This document shows, piece by piece, positions 1-9,071 of a DNA stretch of 64,000 bases (the first letter of the stretch is position 1; the number at the start of each line of letters is the position of its first letter). Source of the stretch: Grimontia celer (GTDB lineage Bacteria > Pseudomonadota > Gammaproteobacteria > Enterobacterales > Vibrionaceae); the NCBI RefSeq assembly GCF_900055185.1, contig NZ_FIZX01000001.1, forward strand, positions 1,984,001-2,048,000, written 5' to 3'. The position numbers and the translations under genes were made by a program. Below the pieces are notes generated by a model that saw nothing but the letters and a program-made list of their open reading frames with translations, was not told where the DNA came from and ran no database searches.

Positions 1-166
1 AGGGAGTGCTGAGCCAACGTACCTACCCCAGCTGAAGCAAGACATCCTTGAGGTTATCCGTAAGTATGTGGATATCTCTCCTGAACAGGTTTCTGTTGCT
101 CTTGAGCAACGTGATGACGATTTGTCTGTTCTCGAGCTCAACGTCACCCTGCCAGAAGACAAGTAA
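1..166 (+). CDS. minE: MinE, cell division topological specificity factor (5' end missing)
   Basis: Only the last 54 codons lie in the window, read from base 2 and ending in TAA. They match the C-terminal topological-specificity half of Min[18 protein letters not shown], then LELNVTLPE near the end. MinE (about 87 residues in E. coli) drives pole-to-pole oscillation of MinD/MinC at the inner membrane, so the division septum forms only at midcell. The missing N-terminal third would carry the membrane-targeting and MinD-contact region. It is normally the last gene of minCDE, and a terminator follows here, which fits. The following gene, rnd, is on the opposite strand. Confidence 0.95.
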   Translation, partial: GSAEPTYLPQLKQDILEVIRKYVDISPEQVSVALEQRDDDLSVLELNVTLPEDK

Positions 167-202
167 CCTTCATAGTTACTGATCTTTTGGGATGAACAAA
201 TG

Positions 203-236
203 AAAAAACCGGCGATTTCGCCGGTTTTTCTTTTTT
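203..236 (+). terminator. Intrinsic terminator after minE
   Basis: A GC stem (CCGGCG / CGCCGG) with flanking A and T runs makes a rho-independent terminator 37 bases after the minE stop. The A-run on its left side means it could also stop leftward transcription from rnd, so it is probably bidirectional. Confidence 0.85.
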
Positions 237-247
237 CAGTGTTAGGA

Positions 248-1369
248 TTATTTATCCAGTACTGCCAGTACTTTCTCTTCCAGATAAGCTTTACGCCAGC
301 CAGTAAGAATATCCGGTGCTTTTTCTGGATTCCGATCATTCATCCATGCCCATTTAAGCACTTGGTGAATTTGCTTTTTCGATCCAATGAATTCCGGCAC
401 CATACCCAGCTGCTCGGCGACTGCGTTCGTTTGCTCTTTGATGTTCTTCACCGCTTGCTTGTAACCCGGCATGTCAACAAGGCGCTGAATCTCTTCAGGG
501 TAATGAGCTATAGGCGTCTTATCTGCCTCCTGCGCCATTCGAATAAGGCGGCTGCCATGGCGTTCAATCTCAAATCGGTCAAAGCCTTCATCTGCCATCT
601 TATCCAATGAACGGATGTTAAAACGCGCCATTTTCCATAGGTGCAATTCTTTCACCACGAAGTTCAACGCCAAGTCCCGGCGCTGCGCTTCTCTTAATCG
701 CCAGCTCGCGAGCTTTTGCAGCACGGCCAGTTGTTTCGGGCGCAGCTGCCACGCGTTTTTAATATCGAGATAGGCTTTTTCGGGCTCTGGGGTTTTACCG
801 CGTTTGCTTACCATCAGGGTACATTCTTGCTTCACCGCTTCATCCCAGCCTTTTTCGGTGACGCGTTTCGCAAGCAGATTATAGAGTGGTAACAGGTAGT
901 AAACATCGGCAGCAGCGTACTCGAGCTGTTTTTCACTTAGCGGGCGAGCACACCAGTCAGTTCTGGCTTCACCTTTGTCCAATGTCACTTCGAGATACTC
1001 TTCAACCAGTGTTGCAAAGCCCGTCGACAAACCATGACCCAAGAACGCTGCCATGATTTGGGTATCAACCATTGGCGTTGGCATCACGCCCGCATAATGA
1101 TGGAACACTTCAAGATCTTCACTGCACGCATGCAGTACTTTCACCACAGATTCATCGGTCAGCAGCGCCCAAAGCGGCGACATGTCTTCCAGTTCAATCG
1201 GGTCAATCAGGGACAGCGTTTCGCCATCGTAAAGCTGAATAAGACCTAGGCGCGGATAGAGTGTGCGGGTACGAACGAATTCGGTATCCAGCATCACTGC
1301 TGGTACTTGGCGTGCTCTCTCACACACACGTTCGAGTTGGGATAGCTCAGTTACAATGTCAAAATTCAC
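248..1369 (-). CDS. rnd: Ribonuclease D
   Basis: RNase D is a 3'-to-5' exoribonuclease that trims tRNA precursors and other stable RNAs. The DEDD exonuclease motifs are visible: LDTEFVRTRT near the N-terminus, VDTQIMAAF in the middle, and EYAAADVYYLLPLY for motif III. An HRDC-type helical region follows. I chose the GTG start at 1369 (373 residues, close to the usual about 375) because the protein then begins VNFDIV, aligning with the family N-terminus. The open frame runs up to an ATG at 1456, but those codons read through the fadD terminator hairpin, so that start is very unlikely. In E. coli rnd also lies next to fadD. Confidence 0.93.
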   Translation of the reverse strand: MNFDIVTELSQLERVCERARQVPAVMLDTEFVRTRTLYPRLGLIQLYDGETLSLIDPIELEDMSPLWALLTDESVVKVLHACSEDLEVFHHYAGVMPTPMVDTQIMAAFLGHGLSTGFATLVEEYLEVTLDKGEARTDWCARPLSEKQLEYAAADVYYLLPLYNLLAKRVTEKGWDEAVKQECTLMVSKRGKTPEPEKAYLDIKNAWQLRPKQLAVLQKLASWRLREAQRRDLALNFVVKELHLWKMARFNIRSLDKMADEGFDRFEIERHGSRLIRMAQEADKTPIAHYPEEIQRLVDMPGYKQAVKNIKEQTNAVAEQLGMVPEFIGSKKQIHQVLKWAWMNDRNPEKAPDILTGWRKAYLEEKVLAVLDK

Positions 1370-1412
1370 GCTGTCATCCACATTTAGGTTCCAAGCTCGC
1401 TCTTTGAGCCCA

Positions 1413-1448
1413 GAAAACAAACATGCTGGCCTGAGCCAGCATGTTTTC
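1413..1448 (-). terminator. Intrinsic terminator after fadD
   Basis: A perfect 10-bp stem (ACATGCTGGC / GCCAGCATGT) with a 4-base loop, followed on the minus strand by a T-rich tract. Upstream toward fadD lie two more inverted repeats: a 9-bp stem at 1455-1478 (ATAGGTAGT / ACTACCTAT) and the palindrome CGCTTAAGCG at 1485-1494. The fadD 3' end is therefore heavily structured. Confidence 0.8.
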
Positions 1449-1511
1449 AAAGGCATAGGTAGTTTAGTTACTACCTATTGTACGCGCTTAAGCGAGTCGA
1501 CGCATGTCCGA

Positions 1512-3197
1512 TTATGCTTCTGCGTTTTTGGCGTCCTGCTCTTCACGAAGAGCGCGACGCAAGATCTTACCCACGTTAGTTTTCGGCAGATCTTCGCGGA
1601 ATTCGATCACCTTAGGTACTTTGTAACCCGTCAGGTGTTCACGACAATGCGCAAGAAGCTCATCTTTCGTCAAGCTTGGATCGCGTTTCACCACACAGAT
1701 CTTTACGATTTCACCAGAGGTTTCGTGCGGCTGGCCAATTGCCGCAACTTCCAACACTTTACCGTGCAGCGCGACAACATCTTCGATTTCGTTTGGATAA
1801 ACGTTGAAGCCAGACACCAGAATCATGTCTTTCTTACGGTCAACAATGTGCAGGAAGCCGTCGTCATCGAATTTGACAATGTCGCCCGTTGAAAGCCAAC
1901 CGTCTTCGGTGATCACTTCTTTTGTCGCTTCAGGACGCTGCCAGTAACCCTGCATCACCTGAGGACCTTTCACCTGCAACTCACCAATCTGATCGTTTGG
2001 CAGTACGTTACCTTCCTCATCAACGATGCGGACATCGGTGGATGGTACTGGCAAGCCGATAGAGCCATTGTACTCTTTCAAGTCGTACGGGTACGCCGCC
2101 ACCAGCGGAGAACATTCTGTCAGGCCATAACCTTCCAGCAGATGTTTACCCGTCAGCTTCATCCAGTTTTCAGCCACGGCACGTTGAACCGCCATGCCAC
2201 CGCCAACTGTCAGGCTGAGATTGCTGAAATCCAACTCATGGAAATCTTCATTGTTCAGCAGTGCATTGAACAAAGTGTTTACGCCAGTGATTGCCGTAAA
2301 CGGATGCTGTTTAAGCTCTTTCACAAACGCAGGAATATCACGCGGGTTAGTGATCAGCAGGTTCTGGCCACCCATTTCGATAAACAGTAAGCCATTAACA
2401 GTCAGCGCAAACACGTGGTAAAGCGGCAGCGCAGTGACCACTAACTCACGGCCTTCTTTCAAGACAGGTGCATACATGGCTTTAGCCTGGTTCAGGTTCG
2501 CCAGCATGTTGTTGTGGGTCAGAACCGCACCTTTCGCAACGCCTGTGGTGCCACCGGTGTACTGTAGGAAGGCAATGTCATCGCCGGTCATAAACGGCTT
2601 CACGTACTGCATACGACGGCCTCTTTTCAGCGCTAGGCGCATTGAAGTCGCGTGTGGCAGATTGTATTTCGGTACCATCTTCTTGATGTACTTCACCACG
2701 AAGTTAACGATGGTTCCTTTAGCACGTGGCAGTTGGTCGCCAAGGCTGGTCAGAATAACGTGGCGCACACTGGTGTTATCGACGATTTTTTCCAGTGTAT
2801 GTGCAAAGTTCGATACGATAACAATTGCGGTCGCACCTGAGTCATTCAGCTGATGCTCGAGTTCGCGAGGGGTGTACAGCGGGTTAACGTTTACCACTAC
2901 ACAGCCAGCACGCAGAATACCGAACAGCGCAATCGGATATTGCAGCAGGTTTGGCATCATGACAGCCACGCGGTCGCCTTTTTTAAGGCCAAGATCGTTT
3001 TGCAGGTAAGCTGCAAAAGCACGGCTGCGTTCTTCCAGCTTACGGAAGGTCATCACCTGCCCCATATTAATGAAGGCAGTCTGATCAGCATATTTCTGCA
3101 CCGACTTTTCGAACATCTCCACCAGTGATGGGTACATGTTCGGTGAGATTTCCGCTGGTACATCTGATGGGTAGCGGTTAAGCCAAACCTTATCCAC
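1512..3197 (-). CDS. fadD: Long-chain fatty acid-CoA ligase FadD
   Basis: FadD activates incoming long-chain fatty acids to acyl-CoA at the inner membrane face, using ATP and coenzyme A. This couples uptake to beta-oxidation and yields the acyl-CoA that releases FadR. The length (561 residues) equals that of E. coli FadD. The AMP-binding P-loop [11 protein letters not shown] is at residues 213-223, the GYGLTECSP motif is near 355, and the STGD and DRKKDMI motifs lie toward the C-terminus. The N-terminus ([14 protein letters not shown]) aligns with the family start, and an AGGAG ribosome-binding site precedes it. It appears to be a single-gene unit between a possible FadR site and a strong terminator. 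Confidence 0.97.
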   Translation of the reverse strand: MDKVWLNRYPSDVPAEISPNMYPSLVEMFEKSVQKYADQTAFINMGQVMTFRKLEERSRAFAAYLQNDLGLKKGDRVAVMMPNLLQYPIALFGILRAGCVVVNVNPLYTPRELEHQLNDSGATAIVIVSNFAHTLEKIVDNTSVRHVILTSLGDQLPRAKGTIVNFVVKYIKKMVPKYNLPHATSMRLALKRGRRMQYVKPFMTGDDIAFLQYTGGTTGVAKGAVLTHNNMLANLNQAKAMYAPVLKEGRELVVTALPLYHVFALTVNGLLFIEMGGQNLLITNPRDIPAFVKELKQHPFTAITGVNTLFNALLNNEDFHELDFSNLSLTVGGGMAVQRAVAENWMKLTGKHLLEGYGLTECSPLVAAYPYDLKEYNGSIGLPVPSTDVRIVDEEGNVLPNDQIGELQVKGPQVMQGYWQRPEATKEVITEDGWLSTGDIVKFDDDGFLHIVDRKKDMILVSGFNVYPNEIEDVVALHGKVLEVAAIGQPHETSGEIVKICVVKRDPSLTKDELLAHCREHLTGYKVPKVIEFREDLPKTNVGKILRRALREEQDAKNAEA

Positions 3198-3272
3198 TTG
3201 ATCTCTCCTATTTTTTAACGCGGGCAGAAAAGGCCCGCGCCAGACGCAATAAATTCAAACGAGTGTTTTAAC

Positions 3273-3289
3273 TCGCAATTAGACCAGAA
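3273..3289 (-). promoter_or_regulatory. Possible FadR operator upstream of fadD
   Basis: On the minus strand the sequence TTCTGGTCTAATTGCGA resembles FadR half-site patterns (CTGGTC-N-ATT) known from fad promoters of enteric bacteria. It lies about 75 bases before the fadD start, a sensible place for a repressor that responds to long-chain acyl-CoA. The second half of the palindrome is poor, so this is a candidate only. Confidence 0.35.
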
Positions 3290-3296
3290 GTAACAT

Positions 3297-4175
3297 TCAA
3301 TTAACATCGCTAAGCGCTGTGAGATGTAGCTTGGTCACAAAATCAATGATCAAAGACGCCGTTTTCGCCTGACTCTGAAGGTGGCAGTGATGTGTGCCTT
3401 CCACCATTTCCACGGTCAGGTTCTTGAACCACGCCTTACGTTTTTCAGCCATGGGGCTACGAAGCTCCGGATAACCGTCTTCGCCAATAATCGCCATCAC
3501 TGGACATTCAATACCTCGGACCAGATGCTCGGCATGATGTGTCGACATCCGGTAAATCGATTCCGTCTTCAACTTGGCATCATGACGCCAGCGCCAGATA
3601 TCGCCCACTTGCTCAATGCCACGCGTCACCAACGGTGTCAGATCTTCAATGCTGACTTTGTTGATACCCCGGCGAAGTTTCAGCGCCGCATCCAGCGAGG
3701 GTAAGTCACGAGGCAACTTCATATTCGCGCGGCTTTCAACACCGCGTTTCAGCCTTTCGACGACTTTATCTTCGCGCTCAGACATTGGGCCAAGCGCTTC
3801 TATCATCACCAACCCTTTCGCCCTTTCAGCGAAGGCAGCACTCCAGCAAGACGCTACCAATGCGCCCAACGAATGCCCGACCAGATAGATCGGCCTGTCG
3901 CCCAGCTGAAGGATCAGTTGGTGCAGGTCGTCCACATAATCAAAGAAGGGATAGAAGCTGTCAGCACCTTTATGGTCGGAATAACCGTGCCCAGGCCAAT
4001 CTGGCATGACCAAATCAAAGTGCTCGCTGAGTTGCTGGGCCAGTGGCGCAAAGCTTCCGCTATTATCTTGCCACCCATGCAACATCAGAAGAGTCGGCGT
4101 GTTTCGCTCGGTCAGATAAACCTGCGCGGCGAGATCGCCAAATCTCACTGCATATTTTTTTTCTTGTAATGTCAT
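3297..4175 (-). CDS. Alpha/beta hydrolase
   Basis: A 292-residue alpha/beta-hydrolase-fold protein. The HGW oxyanion loop is at residues 33-35, the nucleophile elbow GHSLG at 100-104 (Ser102), and a late histidine in GTHHCH completes a likely catalytic triad. The strand before the elbow (RPIYLVGHS) and the DWPGHG loop are typical of soluble esterases and lipases. No signal peptide is visible, so it is probably cytoplasmic. It lies upstream of fadD in the same orientation, separated by about 100 bases holding a possible FadR site. A role in acyl-ester or lipid turnover is plausible, but the substrate cannot be read from the sequence. Confidence 0.82.
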   Translation of the reverse strand: MTLQEKKYAVRFGDLAAQVYLTERNTPTLLMLHGWQDNSGSFAPLAQQLSEHFDLVMPDWPGHGYSDHKGADSFYPFFDYVDDLHQLILQLGDRPIYLVGHSLGALVASCWSAAFAERAKGLVMIEALGPMSEREDKVVERLKRGVESRANMKLPRDLPSLDAALKLRRGINKVSIEDLTPLVTRGIEQVGDIWRWRHDAKLKTESIYRMSTHHAEHLVRGIECPVMAIIGEDGYPELRSPMAEKRKAWFKNLTVEMVEGTHHCHLQSQAKTASLIIDFVTKLHLTALSDVN

Positions 4176-4242
4176 ATTGGACCGTTTGAGAGCGCGCGAA
4201 GCCTACCACAGAGGGTGCAGGCCAAGTGGTACGAGGAGTTAC

Positions 4243-4533
4243 TTAAACGAAGACATCTACGCCGAACATGGCGATAAGTTCTTCACGACGGGCCTGGTTT
4301 TTCACATCCATGTAGGACGCCAGCGCATGGCGGCTTCGCCCATCGGGTAAATCGTAATGAATGTTTTGAAAGGCATCTTCCGCCATTTCAGGGTTTCGAA
4401 TTCCACGGGATACCGCTTTTGCCACCACGGAAGGCTCGGAGACATCACGGGCCTCATCCTTCTTAGGCGTGGGTTTGCGTCCAGCTTTTCCTGGACGCTG
4501 TATCTGCTGTGGTAATCCCTGAATTGAAACCAT
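4243..4533 (-). CDS. Small conserved-looking protein of unknown function
   Basis: A 96-residue basic protein with a low-complexity N-terminus (lysine, proline and glycine up to about residue 30) and a more ordered C-terminal half rich in Arg and Ala (LPDGRSRHALASYMDVKNQA). It has no signal peptide or membrane segment. It sits between tsaB and the hydrolase on the same strand, 31 bases downstream of tsaB, so it is probably co-transcribed with yoaA-tsaB. I recall similar short proteins next to tsaB in vibrios, sometimes loosely annotated as partitioning proteins, but nothing here shows an ATPase or DNA-binding motif. Confidence 0.7.
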   Translation of the reverse strand: MVSIQGLPQQIQRPGKAGRKPTPKKDEARDVSEPSVVAKAVSRGIRNPEMAEDAFQNIHYDLPDGRSRHALASYMDVKNQARREELIAMFGVDVFV

Positions 4534-4564
4534 GAAAGACCTTATCGATTAGCTTTAGATAAAA

Positions 4565-5263
4565 CTATTCGCGACCTGGTAATTTCTTCCATGCCACAGT
4601 ATCACGAAGGTATACCGGGCTGGCATGTTCTGCATCCACTGCCTCTCCACGCGCAAACGCATGATGAGCAAGGATTAACATATCCTGCGATTCAGGATAT
4701 AGCACACCGCTGTCGCTTACTGACAAGTGTAGCTGGCCTTGCAGATCAGGGTAAGCTTGCCAGCCCGTTCCTGCTACAAACCACTCACCACCTTCTGCCA
4801 ACTCTGGCTTGAACATTTCAGGAGGCAGCACTGCTTCTTCGACGACCGTTTCCCAATCGCCGTTTTCAAGGCGCACATAGCCACCTGCATAGATTTCGTT
4901 CATGCGTGCATCGATGGTGGACAGCACATGTGTGGCCTGTTGTTTACGATGAGCTTGCTCCGCCATTGCAGCCAGTGTAGATACACCGACCATTGGTAGG
5001 TCTGCACCAAATGCCAGACCCTGAGCGATACCAATACCAATACGAACACCGGTAAAACTGCCAGGACCACGACCAAACGCCAGCGCATCGAGCTGGTTCA
5101 GCTTTAAGCCCGCTTCAGCCAATACACTATCGACCATAGGCAGGATTTTCGTGGTGTGTTCACGCGGTGCCATTTCACAACGCGCGATAATGTCGTTCCC
5201 CATCTTCAGGGCAACGGAGCAGTTTTCAGTGGCCGTATCGACGGCAAGGATCTTAGAAGCCAT
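4565..5263 (-). CDS. tsaB: TsaB, tRNA t6A-modification subunit
   Basis: TsaB (YeaZ) is a non-catalytic actin/ASKHA-fold partner of TsaD. With TsaE and TsaC it adds the threonylcarbamoyl group to A37 of tRNAs reading ANN codons. The diagnostic N-terminal segment [15 protein letters not shown] and the [10 protein letters not shown] and [11 protein letters not shown] motifs are all present. The length (232 residues) is normal. Its start codon abuts the stop of yoaA, so the two form one leftward unit, the same pairing as in E. coli. Confidence 0.95.
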   Translation of the reverse strand: MASKILAVDTATENCSVALKMGNDIIARCEMAPREHTTKILPMVDSVLAEAGLKLNQLDALAFGRGPGSFTGVRIGIGIAQGLAFGADLPMVGVSTLAAMAEQAHRKQQATHVLSTIDARMNEIYAGGYVRLENGDWETVVEEAVLPPEMFKPELAEGGEWFVAGTGWQAYPDLQGQLHLSVSDSGVLYPESQDMLILAHHAFARGEAVDAEHASPVYLRDTVAWKKLPGRE

Positions 5264-7219
5264 TTATACCTCTGACGCTGCAGACGATTCTGCAGACTGG
5301 TTGTTCGTATCTATTTCAGCGAGAAATTCACTGACTTTTGCCAGATCACGCGTTCGCGGAATTGGCGGTAAGCTGCGCAGGAAGGTTTCACCATAGTTTC
5401 TGCTCACCAAGCGGTTATCACAGAGAATGAGCGCACCATGATCGTTTCTATCACGTATAAGTCGCCCAACTCCCTGCTTGAGGGTAATCACCGCATCGGG
5501 GATTTGAACGTGGGAAAACGGGTCGCCGCCCTGAAGGCGACAATCTTCAATCCGTGCTTTTAGTAACGGATCATCCGGCGCAGTAAAAGGCAATTTGTCG
5601 ATAATAACACAGCTCAGCGCTTGCCCTCTAACGTCTATCCCTTCCCAGAAGGCACCTGTGGCAACCAAAAGCGCATTACCGAGCTCTAAAAATTCAGCGA
5701 GTAGTTTCTGTTTCGACATTTCCCCTTGCACCAACACCGGCAAGTCTGACAATTCGCGGAAACGCTCAGACAAATCACGCACCATTTGATGAGAGGTGCA
5801 AAGGAAGAAACAGCGTCCGTTGTTTTGCTCGATCACTGGCTTGAGCATGTCCACTAATTTATCTGCAAGGCCATAGCTGTTTGGCTCGGGCAAAAAGCGC
5901 GGTACACAGAGAATCGCCTGAGATTCGTAATCGAATGGGCTGGGCAGGGTAAACTGCTCCGTGGGCTCTAAACCCAAGCGGTTGCTGAAGTGACTGAAAT
6001 CATCATTCACCGCGAGCGTTGCAGAGGTAAATATCCACGCCCCTTCCTGCTGCTGAATTTGCTCGCGGAATTTTTCAGCCACGGACAATGGCGTGATGTT
6101 CAGGCTGAAATGATGACGGCTGCATTCGTACCAGTAGGAATAGCCAGGGATGGAAGTATCTTTTACCCGCTCAAGTCTGGCTTTAAATAAAGTGGCGCGA
6201 TCGAAGGCAGCATCCAACAACTGGCTTCGACCCAACGACAGTTTCATCACGTCATGGGCAAGCTCAAGTGCATCAGTCAAACGCACTAGCTCCCTTGCCA
6301 CGGCTGGCGAAGTGCTTATTTCACGCCAGTTACCGCGAAAGCCCGGCTCGCCCAGTACAATGCGTAAATCTGAAGCCGATTGAGAGAGACGATCAGCGAC
6401 TTTCTCAAGCTGTTTGGTATCGCGAAGTTCAGTGCGATACGCAATGTTGATGTCTTTGGCGAGTTCCTGAAGTTGGCGACTGGAAAGACTCTGGCCGAAA
6501 TACTGGCTGGCGATATCGGGTATCTGATGCGCTTCATCGAAGATAAACACTTCCGCTTCCGGAATCAGTTCACCAAACCCTGTTTCTTTGATCGCCAAAT
6601 CGGCTAGGAAAAGGTGGTGATTCACAACCACCAAGTCTGCATCCATGGCGCGCTTGCGGGCCTTCACCACAAAACAGTCTTCGTAACTTGGGCATTCTTT
6701 ACCCAGACAGTTGTCATTTGTCGAAGTAATTGTGGGGATGATTGGGCTGTCTTCCGCCAAATCATCGCATTCGCCCAAATCGCCGGTTTTGGTTTCTGAA
6801 GACCAACTTCGTACTTTCACTAACTGGCTAAGCAGCATTGGGTCGGCGTGACCATCGTGACTCTCAATCATCTGGCGGCTTAAACGCTCTGGGCAAAGGT
6901 AGTTTGCACGCCCTTTCAGCAAGGCAACACGACCTGAGAAGCCGAGGGTGTCAACCATCAATGGCAGATCACGGTGAAACAGCTGTTCCTGAAGGTTTTT
7001 AGAACCTGTACTGACGATGGTTTTCTTTCCACTGAGCAGTGCCGGCACCAGATAAGCGTACGTTTTACCAGTACCCGTCCCTGCCTCGACCACAAGTTGA
7101 GTTTGATTTTTAATTGAACGCTCAACTGACAAGGCCATATCGGTCTGCGGCTGACGTGGCTGGAAGCCTTTTATCGCTCGAGCCAACGCACCTGTGGTGG
7201 AGAAAACCTTCGAAATCAT
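5264..7219 (-). CDS. yoaA: YoaA, DinG/XPD-family iron-sulfur DNA helicase
   Basis: An ATP-dependent 5'-3' DNA helicase of the XPD/DinG type; E. coli YoaA helps repair damaged replication forks and partners with the polymerase III chi subunit. The Walker A motif EAGTGTGKT is at residues 45-53 and the DEAH box at 228-231. Four cysteines between them (about 109, 171, 176 and 182) form the expected 4Fe-4S cluster site. C-terminal helicase motifs include GAFWEGIDV and QGVGRLIRD. The length (651) is slightly above the E. coli protein. It is followed without a gap by tsaB and diverges from purU across 160 bases. Confidence 0.94.
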   Translation of the reverse strand: MISKVFSTTGALARAIKGFQPRQPQTDMALSVERSIKNQTQLVVEAGTGTGKTYAYLVPALLSGKKTIVSTGSKNLQEQLFHRDLPLMVDTLGFSGRVALLKGRANYLCPERLSRQMIESHDGHADPMLLSQLVKVRSWSSETKTGDLGECDDLAEDSPIIPTITSTNDNCLGKECPSYEDCFVVKARKRAMDADLVVVNHHLFLADLAIKETGFGELIPEAEVFIFDEAHQIPDIASQYFGQSLSSRQLQELAKDINIAYRTELRDTKQLEKVADRLSQSASDLRIVLGEPGFRGNWREISTSPAVARELVRLTDALELAHDVMKLSLGRSQLLDAAFDRATLFKARLERVKDTSIPGYSYWYECSRHHFSLNITPLSVAEKFREQIQQQEGAWIFTSATLAVNDDFSHFSNRLGLEPTEQFTLPSPFDYESQAILCVPRFLPEPNSYGLADKLVDMLKPVIEQNNGRCFFLCTSHQMVRDLSERFRELSDLPVLVQGEMSKQKLLAEFLELGNALLVATGAFWEGIDVRGQALSCVIIDKLPFTAPDDPLLKARIEDCRLQGGDPFSHVQIPDAVITLKQGVGRLIRDRNDHGALILCDNRLVSRNYGETFLRSLPPIPRTRDLAKVSEFLAEIDTNNQSAESSAASEV

Positions 7220-7379
7220 TGGTCATTTATACAGTATTTGAAAGGATTGCATTATGCCAACAATCCCCCCTTATCGCCAGACATGCAGAACCTCACCGTC
7301 AAGTCTTTGACCTTGAGGCCAATTCAGAGTAAAACGTGATGAATAGCAAATTAAAATTCATCACGAGTAATACGTTTCT

Positions 7380-8216
7380 ATGGAAAGAAAAATCCTGCTG
7401 ACGGACTGCCCTGACGCTCAAGGCCTCATCGCCAAGATCACCAACATCTGTTACAAGCACCAACTCAACATCATCCATAACAATGAGTACGTTGACCACA
7501 GCACAGGTCAGTTCTTTATGCGTACTGAGCTGGAAGGAATTTTCAATGATGAAACCTTCCTGATGGATATCGATCAGGCACTCCCTGCAGGCAGTCACCG
7601 CAATCTTGTTGACACCAGTCGCCGTAAACGTGTGGTGATCATGGTGACCAAAGAGTCGCACTGTCTGGGTGACATTCTCATGAAAGCCTATGACGGCTCA
7701 CTGGATGTGGATATTGCTGCCGTGATTGGTAATCACGACAAATTGGCCGCATTAACGGAAAAATTCGATATCCCGTTCCACTTTGTGAGCCATGAAGGCT
7801 TGGAACGTGAAGCGCATGAAAACCAAATCATCGACATCATCGAAGGGTATGAACCGGATCATATTGTTCTGGCGAAATTTATGCGTGTTCTGACACCAAA
7901 CTTCGTTGCACGTTTCCCGCGCAAAATCATCAACATTCACCACAGCTTCCTGCCAGCATTCATCGGCGCGCGCCCTTATCATCAGGCGTGGGAACGTGGC
8001 GTGAAAATCATTGGAGCAACGGCGCATTTCGTGACCAACGATTTAGATGAAGGTCCAATCATCGACCAGAACGTGAAACATGTTGACCACACCTTCAGTG
8101 CAGAAGACATGGTTAAAGCAGGTCGTGACGTAGAAAAAACCGTGCTGAGTAATGCACTGAGCCAAGTGCTCGAAGACAAAGTCTTCGTTTATGGCAATAA
8201 GACCGTCATTCTGTAA
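7380..8216 (+). CDS. purU: Formyltetrahydrofolate deformylase PurU
   Basis: PurU hydrolyses 10-formyl-tetrahydrofolate to formate and tetrahydrofolate, balancing one-carbon pools and supplying formate for PurT-dependent purine synthesis. An N-terminal ACT domain (residues 1-80, TDCPDAQGLIAKITN) is followed by a formyltransferase domain. The catalytic Asn-His-Asp set is visible in INIHHSFLP (N185, H187) and DLDEGP (D223). The length (278) matches the family. The Shine-Dalgarno is weak. It is a single-gene unit ending in a terminator shared with yecM. Confidence 0.96.
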   Translation: MERKILLTDCPDAQGLIAKITNICYKHQLNIIHNNEYVDHSTGQFFMRTELEGIFNDETFLMDIDQALPAGSHRNLVDTSRRKRVVIMVTKESHCLGDILMKAYDGSLDVDIAAVIGNHDKLAALTEKFDIPFHFVSHEGLEREAHENQIIDIIEGYEPDHIVLAKFMRVLTPNFVARFPRKIINIHHSFLPAFIGARPYHQAWERGVKIIGATAHFVTNDLDEGPIIDQNVKHVDHTFSAEDMVKAGRDVEKTVLSNALSQVLEDKVFVYGNKTVIL

Positions 8217-8234
8217 GCAGGAAATAGACCAAAG

Positions 8235-8259
8235 AAAAAGGAGCCTCAGGCTCCTTTTT
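8235..8259. terminator. Bidirectional terminator between purU and yecM
   Basis: AAAAAGGAGCC / GGCTCCTTTTT around a 3-base loop. It serves purU on the plus strand. The yecM stop codon (8246-8248) and its last codons lie inside the same hairpin, so the terminator overlaps the end of the yecM coding sequence. Confidence 0.85.
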
Positions 8260-8830
8260 CACTTTCTATCACTTGCTCCAGAGTCACAGGGTGGAGCTTA
8301 ACGCAGACGTCCTTGAACTTGAATGCCACAGTCGGGTTGGCAATACGCTCGCCCTCGCCTGCGGGAGAACTCAGCTTCACCTTCACACCCAGTGATACCA
8401 GTTGATCCCACTTTGCTGCAAGCGCTGGGAACAAGCCAAACACATCCTCAAGCAGTGCTTCCGGTGTTGTCGCCTTTGACGGTACCACCCATTCAGCGTG
8501 TTCCCACCCTTCTTCCGGATAAAGCTTATCGCCCGGATAAGGCAACTCGACACATTGCGTTTGCCATTGACCAAAAGACAGCGATTCTTTCGCTTTGATC
8601 ACCACAATCGGACGACCATTGATGTTATTTACGGAGAGTTCTTCACCCGAAGAAAGCCAGGATTGATGAAGTTTCTCAGCCGCTTTTCTGTCATTGATGC
8701 GCAAAGCGATGTGGTCGGCCGGATAGGCGCTAAGGTCCAACTCCAACAGTTCTAACAGCGCATCCAAGCGAGCAGAAAAATCGGGGAGTGTGGCGTAGAG
8801 GGATTCGACGGTTAATGCTGGCATGGTCAT
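8246..8830 (-). CDS. yecM: YecM family protein
   Basis: A 194-residue protein aligning with E. coli YecM, a member of the glyoxalase/VOC-like fold whose function is not established and which has been proposed to bind metal. Shared segments include ADHIALR (about residue 39), NGRPI, VELPYPGDK and EGWEHAEWV, with the HPVTLEQVIESE tail. An AAGG Shine-Dalgarno sits 7 bases before the chosen ATG. It diverges from argS, the same adjacency as in E. coli. No signal peptide is visible. Confidence 0.88.
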   Translation of the reverse strand: MTMPALTVESLYATLPDFSARLDALLELLELDLSAYPADHIALRINDRKAAEKLHQSWLSSGEELSVNNINGRPIVVIKAKESLSFGQWQTQCVELPYPGDKLYPEEGWEHAEWVVPSKATTPEALLEDVFGLFPALAAKWDQLVSLGVKVKLSSPAGEGERIANPTVAFKFKDVCVKLHPVTLEQVIESEKGA

Positions 8831-8934
8831 CTCGTTACCTTCAAAGATGACAGGAATTTACCACAGCGTTGATATCACTGGAACGCACACGCTTTTACTT
8901 GCTATGAAATCCACCTATTTCGCAGGATTCAGCT

Positions 8935-8963
8935 TTTAAACTGCGCCTGTTTGTGGGTATTAT
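8935..8963 (+). promoter_or_regulatory. Candidate sigma-70 promoter for the argS leader
   Basis: A TTTAAA (-35) and TATTAT (-10) pair separated by 17 bases lies about 157 bases before the argS start. Transcription would begin near 8970 and give a leader of about 150 bases that includes the two hairpins described next. The -35 is weak and the -10 is good. Confidence 0.4.
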
Positions 8964-9014
8964 TACGCCTACATACGCGCATCACACTTTGATGCCCAAG
9001 TTTCAGTGCTAAAG

Positions 9015-9071
9015 CCGTCAACCATGCCCTGTTTGCCTCAAATTGCAGTGGGTATTGTTGACGGATTTTTT
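9015..9071 (+). promoter_or_regulatory. Terminator-like hairpin in the argS leader
   Basis: A 15-bp stem with one mismatch and one G-T pair (left arm 9015-9029, starting CCGTCAACC; right arm 9050-9064, ending GTTGACGG), followed after one A by six T. This is the form of an intrinsic terminator, placed 48 bases before the argS start. A second hairpin (ACCCGGC / GCCGGGT, 9078-9099) follows just before the ribosome-binding site. Either the leader attenuates argS or a short upstream transcript ends here. Confidence 0.6.

Noticed and set aside
1263-1892. Long open frame on the plus strand opposite rnd and fadD
   Set aside because: It is antisense to two well-supported genes, crosses their terminator hairpins, and the translation resembles no protein family.
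7222-7236. LexA box upstream of yoaA
   Set aside because: Only the CTGT half with its AT-rich centre is present on the minus strand; the CAG half is missing. LexA control known for E. coli cannot be claimed here.
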